Source: Bathymodiolus brooksi (lineage: Eukaryota > Mollusca > Bivalvia > Mytilida > Modiolidae). From it: a stretch of 64,000 bases of DNA. The stretch is taken from NCBI GenBank assembly GCA_963680875.1, contig OY804585.1, positions 46,855,414 to 46,919,413 on the forward strand, in the 5' to 3' direction. The translations under genes were made by a program, and so were the position numbers. Positions 37,251 to 49,257 of the stretch are shown here, one piece after another (position 1 is the stretch's first letter; every line of letters begins with the position of its first letter). Below the pieces are notes generated by a model. That model made no database searches and was not told the origin of the DNA. It saw nothing but the letters and a program-made list of their open reading frames with translations.

Positions 37251-37350
37251 AGTTTTGAAGGTCGAGACAGACATTATCGCTAGTATCACAGCAACTTTGA
37301 CAGGACGAACTGTGATTCTAGTGATACTGTATGTCGAGATCTTCAAAACT
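37251..37350. ncRNA. 100-nt imperfect hairpin with 41-nt arms
   Basis: Arms 37251-37291 and 37310-37350 pair at 34 of 41 positions, and two of the other seven would be G-U wobbles. The loop is 18 nt. The size and pattern of scattered single mismatches fit a small-RNA precursor, but a fold-back MITE is equally possible. Overlapping frames on both strands are shadows of the symmetry. Confidence 0.35.
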
Positions 37351-37829
37351 GGCGTTATTGTTTTTATCTGTGATCTAAAAATGTGTTTGACATCACACCT
37401 ACCTATAATATTCAATATCAGTATCAGTTCTTGCTCATGCGAGTTACAAACTGACCTAATATTTTTGTGGATCAAGGTCAGTTCAGTTATCCAGACTTTA
37501 TCAGAGGCACAAATCAAAGGGAAAATGTCAAATTTGTCAATAAATATTCACTGAAGGGAGGAAACAATAGCTATATAATGTGTATTCACCCTGAGTTCCA
37601 ACTAAGGCTCTCATATGATTTATGGACAAGAACAAATATGTCCACTCACTTCCTTTGTACAAAATAGATATACTCATGGTATTTTTTTATATTCAATGAG
37701 TTGAGGTGGGAGGTCATCGTTCATTTTATTGATATTGGTTGAATTGTTGACCATCATTATTTAAACTTTCTTTTCATAAGTGTTTATTGTGATATGATTA
37801 TGATAAACAAACAAACAAAAACTATAAAG
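37351..37829. other. noncoding stretch
   Basis: No gene is supported; short frames overlap on both strands. Confidence 0.4.
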
Positions 37830-37840
37830 ATAGTAATAGG

Positions 37841-38218
37841 AACCCCGCGGGAACCCCGGGGTATAGAAATGGGACCGAGAGCTTCTTCGGCTTGAAGGGG
37901 CGTCCGTCGGTTGTGCGGTATGTAGAAATTCACAACCAACCCGTCCTGCGGATGAGACGTAAATAAAACCGAGGTCCTGTGTTGAGAGATTGCCACCCTC
38001 TCCGCACGTTAAAGAACCCAGTGTAACAGATCATTTTTGAGCATTATGCTCATGATGAGTGGTCCATAAGAGACCTGTTGCACTGGCAAAATTATCCGTC
38101 CCTACCCATCACCTTTCCTTGTTTCGAGTCCTGTGGCGTTTAAATTTTTAAATGTTCTCGTCCTGAATATAGCTGAAAAATTGCTCGCTGGACGTTAAAC
38201 ACCAATCAATCAATCAAT
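37841..38218 (+). mobile_element. 378-bp retroposon with CAAT-repeat tail and 11-bp TSD
   Basis: ATAGTAATAGG flanks it at 37830-37840 and 38219-38229. The 5' end is GC-rich (AACCCCGCGGGAACCCC), the centre has CGCACGTTAAAGAACCC, and the 3' end is AATATAGCTGAAAAATTGCT then GGACGTTAAACACC and a CAAT repeat. I see no tRNA-like head, so it may be a 5'-truncated LINE or a SINE with another promoter. Confidence 0.8.
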
Positions 38219-38229
38219 ATAGTAATAGG

Positions 38230-38532
38230 AAAACATTTTACAGTTATATACAAACTTTTTATAAGATTATTTTATTAAAAAAAAAAAGACACGAATATGT
38301 GGATCAGATGATAAAAAAAACCCACAACAATATACCAGATATCATAAAAAAGCACAACAATTAACCAGACATAACTCAAGATCTTGTCTTATATAAAACT
38401 CAAGTGAGTGTGAAAAAACTCTGAAACATTATAACAAATACACAAACAAATGACAAAGTATACACTTAGCACTTGCTGTTTTACAGGCTTTAGACATGTC
38501 CAGGTAGAATGACATGTTTACTTTGGACTTTA
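38230..38532. other. AT-rich noncoding stretch
   Basis: A-rich with no feature recognised. Confidence 0.4.
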
Positions 38533-38661
38533 GGGCCCCGTTTCACAAAAGGTCGTAAATCGTACGATTTCCGACTTATCTTACGACCACTTACCGACCA
38601 AGTTTGGGACCGTTTCACCAAACTAGTCGGAATGGTTTTTTACGATTTCCGATTTACGACT

Positions 38662-39353
38662 TGTGGTTGTGAAGTCTTCCTTGTGCGGAGGTACGAAAAT
38701 CTATCAATTTCCTGAGCTGCGCACCTATCAGATAAATTCATTATTCGTTCAAACAAAATATTAAATACAGTTATTTTAATGGTCTATGTGGATACAAAAA
38801 ATATTAAATATACTATATAGTTATTTTTTGGGGTTATGTAGATACAAATCACGCGAGATCCTAAGAAAGTAGAAGACGACAGTTTAAAAATGAAGACTGC
38901 TTTCTCAGGGAAGCTCCGCGATGGAATAAGGAGAAAATATCTACTTTGGTAAGGCTGATGACAGAAAATTTAACAATAATGAAGACAAAGTTCACTCCAT
39001 CCCTCACCAGCAATGATACAAATATTTCCCGATGACTGTCATTGGTGATTTTTGCAAAATTCTAGTCCCCCCCCCTTTTGGAGCCCTTTGCCCCACATCA
39101 GACCTCATATATTTAACCTAATAATATCATAATTTAGGTCAGATTTAGTTATGATTTTTCAAAGAAGGACATTTTTATAGCGGATTCAAATGAAACTTTA
39201 CAAATGTTTAAGTATACATGTACATTTGTACAGATGCATGTATTTAGCACGAGCCTTGATTTACATGACTCTTAGAATAAAATTGATTACAGGTTTTTAA
39301 TATATGGCAAAACGTTGCATTGGACAAAATAGCTATAGCATATAAGCATTTGT
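38662..39353. other. interior of the 4.3-kb element, no gene
   Basis: About 38,870-39,050 is richer in codon-like sequence (for example ATGAAGACTGCTTTCTCAGG) but is broken by stops. It could be a transposase relic; that is a guess. Confidence 0.25.
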
Positions 39354-40690
39354 TATCCCCTCGCCAACGAAGTTGCGAAGGGATATAGTAACGTTACCAT
39401 CCGTCCGTCACATCCTTGTGAACACTCTAGGATCAACATCCTTCAATGGATTTTGACCAAACTTGGTACATAACATATTTAGTCCTTAAGAGAATCTGGA
39501 ACCCTATTGATTTTCAAGGTCATAGGTCAAAGGTCACCAGGTCAAATTTTTACCACATAACATCCTTGTGAACACTCTAGAATCAACATTCTTCAATGGA
39601 TTTTGACTAAACTTGGTACATTCTTAGTCCATATGAGAGTCTAGAACCCTATTGATTTTCAAGGTCATAGGTCAAAGGTCAAGGTCACTGGGTAAATTTT
39701 TTACCATGTAACATCCTTGTGAACACTCTAGAATCAACATCCTTCAATGGATTTTGACCAAACTTGGTACATGCTTAGTCCTTAAGAGAGTCTGGAACCC
39801 TATTGATTTTCAAGGTCATAGGTCAAAGGTCAATGTCACTGGGTCAAATTTTTACTGCATAACATCCTTGTGAACACTCTAGAATCAACATCCTTCAATG
39901 GATTTTGACCAAACTTGGTACATACATAGTCCTTAGGAGAGTCTGGAACCCTATTGATTTTCAAGGTCAAAGGTCAAGGGGTCAAATTTTTACAGCATAA
40001 CATCCTTCAATGGATTTTGACCAAACTTGGTACATACTTAGTCCTTAGGAGAGTCTGGAACCCTATTGATTTTCATGGTCAAAGGTCAAGATCACTGGGT
40101 CAAATTTTTACCGCATAGCATCCTTGTGAACACTCTAGAATCAAGATCCTTGAATGGATTTTGACCAAACTTGATACATACTTAGTCCTTAGGAGAGTCT
40201 GGAACCCTATTGATTTTCAAGGTCATACATGTAGTTCAAAGGTCAATGTCACCGGGTCAAATTTTTACTGCATAACATCCTTGTGAACACTCTAGAATCA
40301 AGATCCTTCAATGGATTTTGACCAAACTTGGTACAATGTACATGCTTAGTCCTTAGGAGAGTCTGGAACCCTATTGATTTTCAAGGTCATAGGTCAAAGG
40401 TCAATGGCACCGGGTCAAATTTTTACTGCATAACATCCTTGTGAACACTCTAGAATCAACATCCTTCAATGGATTTTAACCAAACTTGGTACATACATAG
40501 TCCTTAGCAGAGTCTGGAACCTTATTGATTTTCAAGGTCAAAGGGTCAAATTTTTACCACATAACATCCTTGTGAACACTCTAGAATCAACATCTTTCAA
40601 TGGATTTTGACCAAAAATTGAAACCATCATATTGGGTCATAACGCAGAGCCAATACATGTTGTTATTCGCTTTATGTAACTTCTAGTTGA
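39354..40690 (+). mobile_element. hairpin-ended element with ~151-bp tandem core (pearl/Helitron-like)
   Basis: The 5' end has a hairpin (CCCTCGCCAACGAAGTTGCG, then AAGGG). The core has about 8.5 diverged units of ~151 bp marked by CATCCTTGTGAACACTCTAG, TCAATGGATTTTGACCAAAC and AAGGTCATAGGTCAAAGGTC. The 3' end has CGCAGAGCCAATAC and TTCTAGTTG. Molluscan pearl-type non-autonomous elements have this plan; class membership is inference. Confidence 0.7.
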
Positions 40691-41458
40691 GAAGAATATA
40701 CTTGACAGGTACTATTTCTATGCAGCGGAACTGGGGGTGGTTGCCCCCAAACTTTTGAGATAACAATGGAAAAAAATACGTTGTTGCCCCCTATATTTGG
40801 AGGTAAAATATATGTTGTGTCCCCTCCCCCCACTTTCAAAATACTCATCTGTCCCATACACCTGGGAGTAACCACGATACATTTCAGTAATATTTTCTCA
40901 CATTCTTGCATTGTTGAGTTAAAAGGAAACAATATGTCGCTTGGTAGATTGACTTCAAATTTCCGAATAGTGTTATTTATAATTACCAAGTTATGAAGAG
41001 ATGTTTCCATTGAGGTCCACACGGGTCATTAAAATACGACCGCAAATATATACAAATTATGGTTGCCAATCTTTTCAAAAGAGCCACTAAAAGGTACTTT
41101 GATGAAACTTGTTGAAATATGTTCCCAATAGGTGTTTTTGCTTTACTCCTGGTTTGAAATTCAAACTGGCCACCAAACAAGGACAAATCTTGCATAGTCT
41201 GCATACATGTAGAAATAATTTGGAAAATGCATTTGATTCTTAATCAAACCACTTTCACTGACAATAATTTTACCAAACTTTGCATCAAATCATCGAACGG
41301 TTTTCAGTGCTCATGGCCTCTACTGGAACTCAATACACCAAGCCAAATTTTCTATACTAGTATATTAAAATGGCAGTAGATATATATGACATAGTTCAAT
41401 ATCATCACCGAAATAAACATTTACCAGAAATTTTAATTACAAAATTTGACAAATATAA
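40691..41458. other. noncoding stretch with repeat-like GC patch
   Basis: 40720-40870 is unusually rich in G and C runs (GGGGGTGGTTGCCCCC, CCCCTCCCCCCAC) and looks like a dispersed repeat. Frames on both strands here are mirror shadows. Confidence 0.35.
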
Positions 41459-41733
41459 GGGACCGACCATTTAACTTGAAGGGGGGGTTATGGTTTTTTG
41501 TTTCGTTCAGAAATTTTTTGTTGGACAACACAAGAGTTAGAATATTATTTTTTCTGTTGCGCAAAGCGCGAAATTTTTTTCCAGAATTTAACATTGACAA
41601 AACTCTGAATCAGATTATTTTTTTTTCCTCCACCAAATTCAGAATATTTTTTTCAGCAACATTGGGAATCAGAATATTTTTTTAGAAAAAAACCATAACC
41701 CCCTCCCCCCTTTCAACTTAAATGGTCGTTCCC
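41459..41733. mobile_element. PIF/Harbinger-like MITE, TAA TSD
   Basis: The ends are GGGACCGACCATTTAACTTG and the complement of GGGAACGACCATTTAAGTTG. TAA flanks both sides (41456-41458, 41734-41736). It is 275 bp and noncoding. A second copy lies inverted at 61417-61706. Confidence 0.85.
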
Positions 41734-41736
41734 TAA

Positions 41737-42690
41737 TCAATTTAATTCTATAAAAGGAAACAAAAAGTCTTTGCCATTCTCATGAACACCCAGCAGGATG
41801 ATATGAAACCAGTTGTCTCTTTTATAAGACAGGCATTAAAACAGGGAGGGGGGCATTAACTTGTTTATCTTTTTTCTTGTTCATGTTTATTTTGATTGAT
41901 GCACCTTTTGAACACCTCATTCATTTGAATAAATGTCCTTGTATTGCTATTACCCAAAGGGATCTTTTGTATGCAGTAAATATATGGTCAATATCCATAT
42001 ACTAGTAACTTTGTAGAGTTGATATTTTGATTTGTTTTTGATTTTGTAGATCGTTTTCTCGTGAACATTTATTTCACATCTCAGTATTTTCCATGAATAT
42101 AACATCTATTAATAGTTCCAACTAATGGAATGTCCCGTTAAAATTTGACGATATATCCACTTTCCGCTTTGGAATTCTTGGACTTTTTGTAATTTTGATA
42201 CCAAATACTGTCAAGAAATTGAAAATTTAACATTGTAGCATGAATTCGGTGTGTTTTTTCCTGCCCAGTCGAAATCTACATGCATGTAGTTGCATGCATG
42301 CCAAAAAGTATCCTGTCACTGAGATTTTTCCTTATATAATATTTCATAATTACGTTTTATGAAGCACACATTGCCGCTGCTTTTTTATATGTCTGGATAG
42401 ATTTCCTTGCAATAAAGAGAAAAAGGGGGAGATTTAATTTAGTAAAATGTTATTGTATATTTTGAAAGATTCTTATAACCAATTAATAGTTTCTTTTTAG
42501 CTACAACATACACACAAAAGAAATATCCTTTTTGTAAATATGACTTATGCGGAAATTGCAATATGTCAATCGATTTGAACTTTATGCACACCGTAAAGAG
42601 AGATACATTTTATTTAGGATATGATATTAACAAGTTGTCAATCTACAGAAGTGATAGAATAGCTTGACTCCTCATTGTAATTATGTACAT
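41737..42690. other. AT-rich noncoding stretch
   Basis: A 14-bp palindrome CTACATGCATGTAG occurs near 42,278. No gene is supported. Confidence 0.4.
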
Positions 42691-43104
42691 TCAACGTTTG
42701 TTTTTACGATTTACGACTGTTACGACCCAGTCGGTAATTTGCAACCAAAAAATGTCGTATATCGGAAGTCGGTAAGTTTAGTGAAACGGTCGTAAGTCGT
42801 ACGGCCAAGTTTACGATTTACGACCTTTTGTGAAACGGTACCCAAATAGTTAGCTATATAAAATTCCAGTCCATCATTGTGGTGTAGTAGAAGTTGTAAT
42901 ATTTTGTTCTTACCATTACCTATATATAAGTAAATTGAATACCAAATACAGTTGTTTGTTTAAACATGGATGAATGTTTGCAAACCACAACAAATCAGAT
43001 TGTCAGTAAAAATTTGCTTTTATTTTGGGCTCAAATCCAACTGATTAAGCATTATATGACAGAAATAATGGCAAAAAACCCACATGGTCAGTACAGTTTG
43101 ATCA

Positions 43105-43420
43105 GTTAGTGATAGTGATAGATAATTTCCTTCCTGACAAGAATGTAAAATATGTTGGGTTTGTAACTAAGATTAACACGATGGGTGCCATTACAGGAGA
43201 AGGAACTGCTTACCCTTCGGGAACACCTGAGTTCACCCCCGGGTTAGTAGTGGGGTTTGTGTTACTCAATCTTTAGTTTTACGTGTATGTTTTGTAGATT
43301 GATGTTTGTCCTTCTGTCCTTTTTCTTTTGGCCATTGTGTTGTCTGTCCTTCTTCGATGTATTCTGATTACCTTTGGTATCTTCAAATCTTCTTGGATCT
43401 AGTATGACCCATACATCTGG
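43105..43420 (+). repeat. dispersed repeat familiar from bivalve genomes
   Basis: It includes GGAACTGCTTACCCTTCGGG, then ACACCTGAGTTCACCCCCGG and TGTTTGTCCTTCTGTCCTTT. I recall near-identical blocks in many bivalve sequences, with translations such as RSLVLCVCFVD. It is probably the 3' part of a retroelement; this rests on memory, not on a search. Confidence 0.45.
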
Positions 43421-44927
43421 GATGTTTCAGTATTTAAACAACATTATTAAGAAAAAACTGGTAGAACGTGCTAAAGTAGGTCACGGGTCACTGTAATCGG
43501 GTGGCTGTATCGAGAAACAGATACGGTGTTGAAAAAACTGTTGATACTCATAAAATATTGATAAATGCAATAAAATTTTAAGTTTGTCTTCAAGAAATAT
43601 GATAGACAAAACCATGTGTGAAGTTTTATGATGAAATATCTCTGATTTCTATGTAAATTTATGAGTTGAAGTGGGGAAACACCCACAGGTAATTTTAGCG
43701 ATGTATTTTTTATCTTGGACAAGAATAATGAGCGTCCTGATTGGATGACCAATTTAATACACACTGACTCCGCATGGTAAAAAGATGCATGTAAAAGAAA
43801 TCTGTTATATTTATTCATTTGTTTGATTCTGGAATGTTGTTGAACATTGATTTAAACAAGAAAAAAGGGGAAAAGGGGGGGGGTGAATTTTATTTGTGAA
43901 TTTTACAGTTAAATAAATGTTATGTTTTGACAGTTTAAAGAGAAAAATAAAAATTTGTTGCGACTAAAGCTTAAATCAGCATTAAAAATTGAACAAATAT
44001 CAGTGGTTTTGTAAATGAGATTTATTTTGAATAGAAAATCTGAATTTATTATTTATTAATTTATTATTAATGATACAATTTTATATCCCTTGGGAGGAGG
44101 AGGGTGGCTATGATGAAAATTTTAAATAAAAACACAGGACCAGACTTTAAGCAAAAATAATAATCCAGGATTAGTTTTTTATTAAAAAAATCCAGGACCC
44201 CTGTGTCCATGAATTTTTTTTTTTTTAAAGTTGATAATATGAAATATGGACAGCACATTTTTGTGTCCATGCTTGTTATTAATAAAAATACAGTTATGTA
44301 TTTTAACATAGACAAATAATTTAATAATAGATGAGAAAATGTATAATTGATAAAGGTAAATCCCAAGTGATTATTTATTTATCCAATTGTCTGAGGATTA
44401 ATGCCACCCAGGATTAAAGAAGGTGTTAGGATTAAAGGAAGTGTTAATTAAATTAGAGGACACAAACACATTTACCTGTATTATGCATTATTAAGTAATC
44501 GAAAAATTTGTATTAATAACTTTGATATAACCTTGGATGTCGAACTAAAAACCATATACTAAATGTTATTGGAAACTTTGTGTTCATGAAATATCATTTT
44601 GTATATAAATTTGTTAATTGATAAATATATATTTGTGAGAACTCCCCTACAAAACATCTGTGATAACCAGGCCACAATGAAGAATAGATAAAAAAGAAAT
44701 GATAGATCTACTAAATAATAATTTATTAGAGCTGAATATTCAACGGAATTGTTAATGGTCTGATGGAGAGGTGTTTTTCAATAAAAACTAAAACAACATC
44801 GTGTAAACAAACAGATTAAATAGTACTGGTAAATAGGATTTAAAGAAAGAGAATGATTTCTTGAACTCTTAACAACAGTTATATATATACATGTATTTAT
44901 TTATATAAAGTTCAACTAATCCAAATC
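43421..44927. other. AT-rich noncoding stretch
   Basis: Minus-strand frames of 99-115 codons (43471-43818, 44067-44366) show no domain and AT-driven composition. Homopolymer runs occur at about 43,866 (G) and 44,214 (T). Confidence 0.4.
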
Positions 44928-44929
44928 TT

Positions 44930-45185
44930 TGGTCATGATCATATGGTAGTTGGATTTATAAGTACCTATGCAAATCATTGCCTATCACCACTAACATTGT
45001 GAATTCGCCTCCCACTCAGGCGAGGTGTACTTGATTCAACATTATGTGATAAAGTTTGTCAGTGAGATGCGTCAGGTCGGTGGTTTTCTCCGGGTATTGC
45101 AGTTTCCTCCACCAATAAAACTGACTGCCACGATGTAACTGAAAATTTCAGAAATATTGTTGAAAGTTGCATTAAACACCTAGGG
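44930..45185 (+). mobile_element. S1-family SINE, slightly 5'-truncated
   Basis: GGTCATGATCATATGGTAGT starts it. The box B region is mutated (GAATTCGCCTCC), and the tail is AAATATTGTTGAAAGTTGCA then TTAAACACC, with a short AAAATTTCAG insertion. Confidence 0.8.
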
Positions 45186-46500
45186 ATACAACATATTTTC
45201 TGACCTTAAAAATTCTATTTGACATGATTTTCTATTCATTTTTAGAGAGAAAAAAATTTCTTTTAGCTTTAGTAATTTTAAATTACCTTTCTCTTGTGGA
45301 TTTATTTTATAAATTTGTCCTCCTTTGATTTTTATTCTTTAAATATTGACAGCAAGTATTAGTTGTACAAGGATCATGATGAGGTAGCCTTTTAAGAGAT
45401 GATCAAGTTTCTTTCCATATTCTTTGGCATTTAATCTCTTATATATTGATTGTATAATGTGTAAGGTTTTTATTTTGTGACCCAGGCTGTATGGATTTGA
45501 CACTCTTTTTAATAGAGATTCATCCCCTGGATCAAACAAAGTCTTTTTAATGGTGTCTTCAACCTATTCCAACATTTTGAAATATCATATTCAAGGTAGG
45601 CCAACAAACATCTTATGACAGGTGTTTATATAACAATTAATGATAGTTACAGGTAAGTAAATTTGGAAATGCAGGTCTCAAAAGTGAAATTTATAAAGAA
45701 ATTGGTTTTTTAATATAAAAATATAAGAATAAGTTTGTTAACATTTAACAAAAAAGTTTTGTATATAAAAATTTAAATTTATAAGATACGAATAATTCTT
45801 TAAAAAAAATAAGTGATTGCTAACTGGAAAAAAATATAAAAATATTAAGTTTTGTAAAAATTTATATATAAAATATATATTTATATATTTCTGTTAAAAT
45901 TAAACAAAAATCTGTAAATGAAAAGGAATAGATGAAAATCTAAAATTTTAGAATAATTTAAATAAACAATCTTTTAAAAGGTCTTAATTTAAAATATTAT
46001 ATGATACTTATGCAATTGAATAATTTTCTTAAGATCTAGAAGATTTTGGATAATATTTGATTATAGTAATTAATGAAAAATGATCACTACTTTAAGGAGT
46101 TGACCAAGCTAACAAAGGGTATATATAGGAACCCAGTAAGAGTCCAGTGACTCCAGTCATTACCTAAGTTACAATAATGTCCTGTTTTATTTTCATAAAG
46201 TTTGATAATAAAATATATGTGCTCATTATGTTCTGATTTATTTTCATAAAGATTGATATTCATATATTTGTGCTGATATACTGATTAATTTTGTTATTCA
46301 CTCAATACTCACACAAAAACAAGACAACTTCTACATTTAATAAAAGTTAATTGTGGAGTTGGAGTACATTGATATCTCCCCCGATTTTACACTAATTAAA
46401 CATAACTAGTCATGTTTACATAACAATTAACCTATTAAAACTATGCCAACATTTTTTCTTACCTTTTTATACCTATTTTTCAAAATGCATAGGTTAAATG
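45186..46500. other. very AT-rich noncoding stretch
   Basis: 45,660-46,080 is especially AT-rich. A single diverged copy of the 38-bp unit of the 46,507 array lies at about 45,500-45,550. The minus frame at 45339-45539 includes that unit and is not supported as a gene. Confidence 0.45.
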
Positions 46501-46506
46501 AACCCT

Positions 46507-46697
46507 TTTAATAGGGGTTTGACCCCTAGGTCCAACAAAGTCTTTTTAATAGGGGTTTGATCCCCAGGTCCAACACAGTCTTTGTAATAGGGATTCGACC
46601 CCCAGGTCCAACAAAGTCTTTTTGATAGGGATTTGACCCCCATGTCCAACACAGTCTTTTTGATAGGGCTTCAACTCCCAGGTCCAACATAGTCTTT
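46507..46697. repeat. ~38-bp tandem repeat, about 5 copies
   Basis: The units share AGTCTTTTTAATAGGGGTTT then GACCCCTAGGTCCAACA, with moderate divergence. The 65-codon minus-strand frame across it is a repeat by-product. Confidence 0.85.
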
Positions 46698-46735
46698 GTA
46701 TTTGGTACTTGCTGCTTCACCACAAAGCTATTTTT

Positions 46736-47398
46736 CCTGAGACATACTGGTTAGTCAGAATAATATGTCCTGTCTTCTCTGTGATGTGTTCCTGAGACAT
46801 ACTGGTTAGTCAGAATAATATGTCCTGTCTTCTCTGTGATGTGTTCCCGAGACATACTGGTTAGTCAGAATAATATGTCCTGTCTTCTCTGTGATGTGTT
46901 CCTGAGACATACTGGTTAGTCAGTATAATATGTCCTGTCTTCTCTGTGATGTGTTCCTGAGACATACTGGTTAGTCAGAATAATATGCCCTGTCTTCTCT
47001 GTGATGTGTTCCCGAGACATACTGGTTAGTCAGAATAATATGTCCTGTCTTCTCTGTGATGTGTTCCTGAGACATACTGGTTAGTCAGAATAATATGTCC
47101 TGTCTTCTCTGTGATGTGTTCCTGAGACATACTGGTTAGTCAGAATAATATGTCCTGTCTTCTCTGTGATGTGTTCCTGAGACATACTGGTTAATAGTCA
47201 GAATAATATGTCCTGTCTTCTCTGTGATGTGTTCCTGAGACATACTGGTTAGTCAGAATAATATGTCCTGTCTTCTCTGTGATGTGTTCCTGAGACATAC
47301 TGGTTAGTCAGAATAACATGTCCTGTCTTCTCTGTGATGTGTTCCTGAGACATACTGGTTAGTCAGAATAATATGTCCTGTCTTCTCTGTGATGTGTC
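46736..47398. repeat. 55-bp tandem repeat, 12 copies
   Basis: The unit is CCTGAGACATACTGGTTAGT, then CAGAATAATATGTCCTGTCT, then TCTCTGTGATGTGTT. Copies are nearly identical; one has a 3-bp insertion near 47,192. Confidence 0.96.
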
Positions 47399-47466
47399 TT
47401 CACAATATTAACATTAGCAATTGAAAGAAAAGATGCATTCCACAATATGATATGTATCACTGTACA

Positions 47467-47724
47467 GGGTTAGGGTTAGGGTTATGGTGTTTCAACAATA
47501 TTTCAGTTACATTGTGGCAGTCAGTTTTATTGGTGGAGGAAACCAGAGTACCCTGAGAAAACCACAGACCTGTCACAAGTCACTGACAAACTTTATCACA
47601 TAATGTTGTATCGAGTACACTCCTGAGAAGGGTTTGAACTCACAATGTTAGTGGTGATGCACTGAATGCGTAGGTAGTTATAAATCCAACTACCATACGA
47701 TCACGACCACGACGGTCCCTTTCA
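47467..47724 (-). mobile_element. S1-family SINE with telomere-like tail
   Basis: Its 3' tail, read on the plus strand, is GGGTTAGGGTTAGGGTTATG. The body and head match S1 (head complement GATCACGACCACGACGGTCC). The box B region reads CCTGAGAAGGGTTTGAACTC on the plus strand. Confidence 0.88.
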
Positions 47725-48500
47725 GAAAATATATTCCCATAAGGTTTACCATTGAAATGAATATCTACAAAAATATGTAAAATGTTTTTATATCAAATGA
47801 TAAATTTATTTTGTCTTAAATAATGTTTTTTAATTATTTATTTATTCATTTCCAGATTTTTTTCATGCATCAAAAAAGATGTGGACATCTGAATAAAATA
47901 GGACCAACTGTTGAACATAAGAAGGTAACTTAACTTGTTTTTTTTTTTCATAATCAGCAAAATGAGGACAATTAATGTATTATCTCCCTTTAACCAAGTT
48001 ATGTTAGTTATATTTAATATGGATAACTTGGTTAAGTGAGATAAGCCACTTCTATTCCCAGTAGTAACTGATATTAGTTTTATATTTTGCCTGTTGACTT
48101 ACTAATATAATTTTCATTTTGCCATGAGAATAAACTGATTGTCATCCAGAATATCGCTGTCATCGTTAAAAGTCCTAAAACATTAAATATAGGAATTATT
48201 TCTCTTATGATTTAATAGATTTAAAGTAAGATGCCTGAAAATGAAACAAATTTAGCAGGAAGTTTTATAGGATTGGACCACCAGTATGATCTTTTGAATT
48301 GTACTATCATGAATGTCTAGATTTTAATAATAATAAAGACCTGTCAGAATGAAGTGTAATATTGGAAGTTGTCCCACTGATAAGACGACTTTGATATAAC
48401 CTAGGTCAATCAGAGTAATTAACTTGCCAGACTGTTGATATAAACATAGGAGGTCCCTTATTCTATATTTTATTAGTTCTTATTTCTCAAGACTGTGTAA
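47725..48500. other. AT-rich noncoding stretch
   Basis: No gene or element is recognised. Confidence 0.4.
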
Positions 48501-48502
48501 GG

Positions 48503-48760
48503 GGTCGTCATTGGTCGTGATCATATGGAAGTTGGATTTACTACTACTCGTGCAATCTGTGCCTTGTGAGTTTGAATCCTAATCATGGCGATGTGTACTC
48601 AATATAATATTATGTGATAAAGTTTGTCAGTGACTTGCTGCAGGTTAGTAGTTTTCTCTGGATACTCCGGTTTCCTCCACCAATAAAACTGACCACCACT
48701 ATATAACTGAAATATTGTTGAAAGTGGCGTTAAACACCATAAACCACAACCCTAACCCTC
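48503..48760 (+). mobile_element. S1-family SINE
   Basis: The head GGGGTCGTCATTGGTCGTGA is followed by a short deletion before box B (GTGAGTTTGAATCC). The tail GTGGCGTTAAACACCATAAA ends in CCCTAACCC. Confidence 0.86.
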
Positions 48761-49257
48761 TAGACTAGGGCTTATGATCATAAAAATTTCAAGAACTATT
48801 TTCGTACTCGTACACTCCAAAATTGTCCTGTCAGAACGCTGTATTTATTTGATTTGTAGATCTGATTGGATGTTTTTCTGAGTACGAGTTCAAAAATTGT
48901 ACTTAAAAGTTTTATGACCTGTATAAGGTCAGTTTACTGGAGTAAATGTTATGAGCAATTTCTTTTAAGTGTACTTCTAGATAACATTAACCTACTATAA
49001 GTGCAATAATACAGTTTAAAAAACTAAACAGGTGGTGTGTTTGTCTTAAAGATAGATTTTTATAGTCCATATGATTTTAATTTTCACCAAATAAGAAAGA
49101 GTTCCTTTTTCTCACTTTTGAGACAGACCAGTTCCTATTTTTAGCGATGTGAGATTTTCTTATCTTGCACTAGTGCAAGACAAAAAAATCACATGCATTT
49201 TACCGGCATATGCATGCTGTACAGTTTATGTCAACTGCCTCCCCCCAATTCCTTTTT
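48761..49257. other. noncoding stretch with a weak inverted pair
   Basis: ATCATAAAAATTTCAAGAAC (48,777) and a loosely reversed counterpart near 48,900 (GTACTTAAAAGTTTTATGAC), with matching GTACTCG/GAGTACG words inside, suggest a decayed fold-back. Confidence 0.3.

Larger units (their letters stand above)
38533..42843. mobile_element. possible 4.3-kb DNA element with ~130-bp terminal inverted repeats
   Basis: The left end is GGGCCCCGTTTCACAAAAGG, then TCGTAAATCGTACG. The right end, reversed, is GGGTACCGTTTCACAAAAGG, then TCGTAAATCGTAAAC. Similarity extends inward about 130 bp with repeated GTCGTAA-type words. Flanking triplets are TTA and AAA, so no clean TSD is seen. The interior holds a tandem-core element (39354-40690) and a MITE (41459-41733), with no transposase. 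It may be one non-autonomous element or two separate ends. Confidence 0.5.

Noticed and set aside
37236..37554. Two overlapping genes on opposite strands
   Set aside because: Both frames cross the same inverted repeat and mirror each other.
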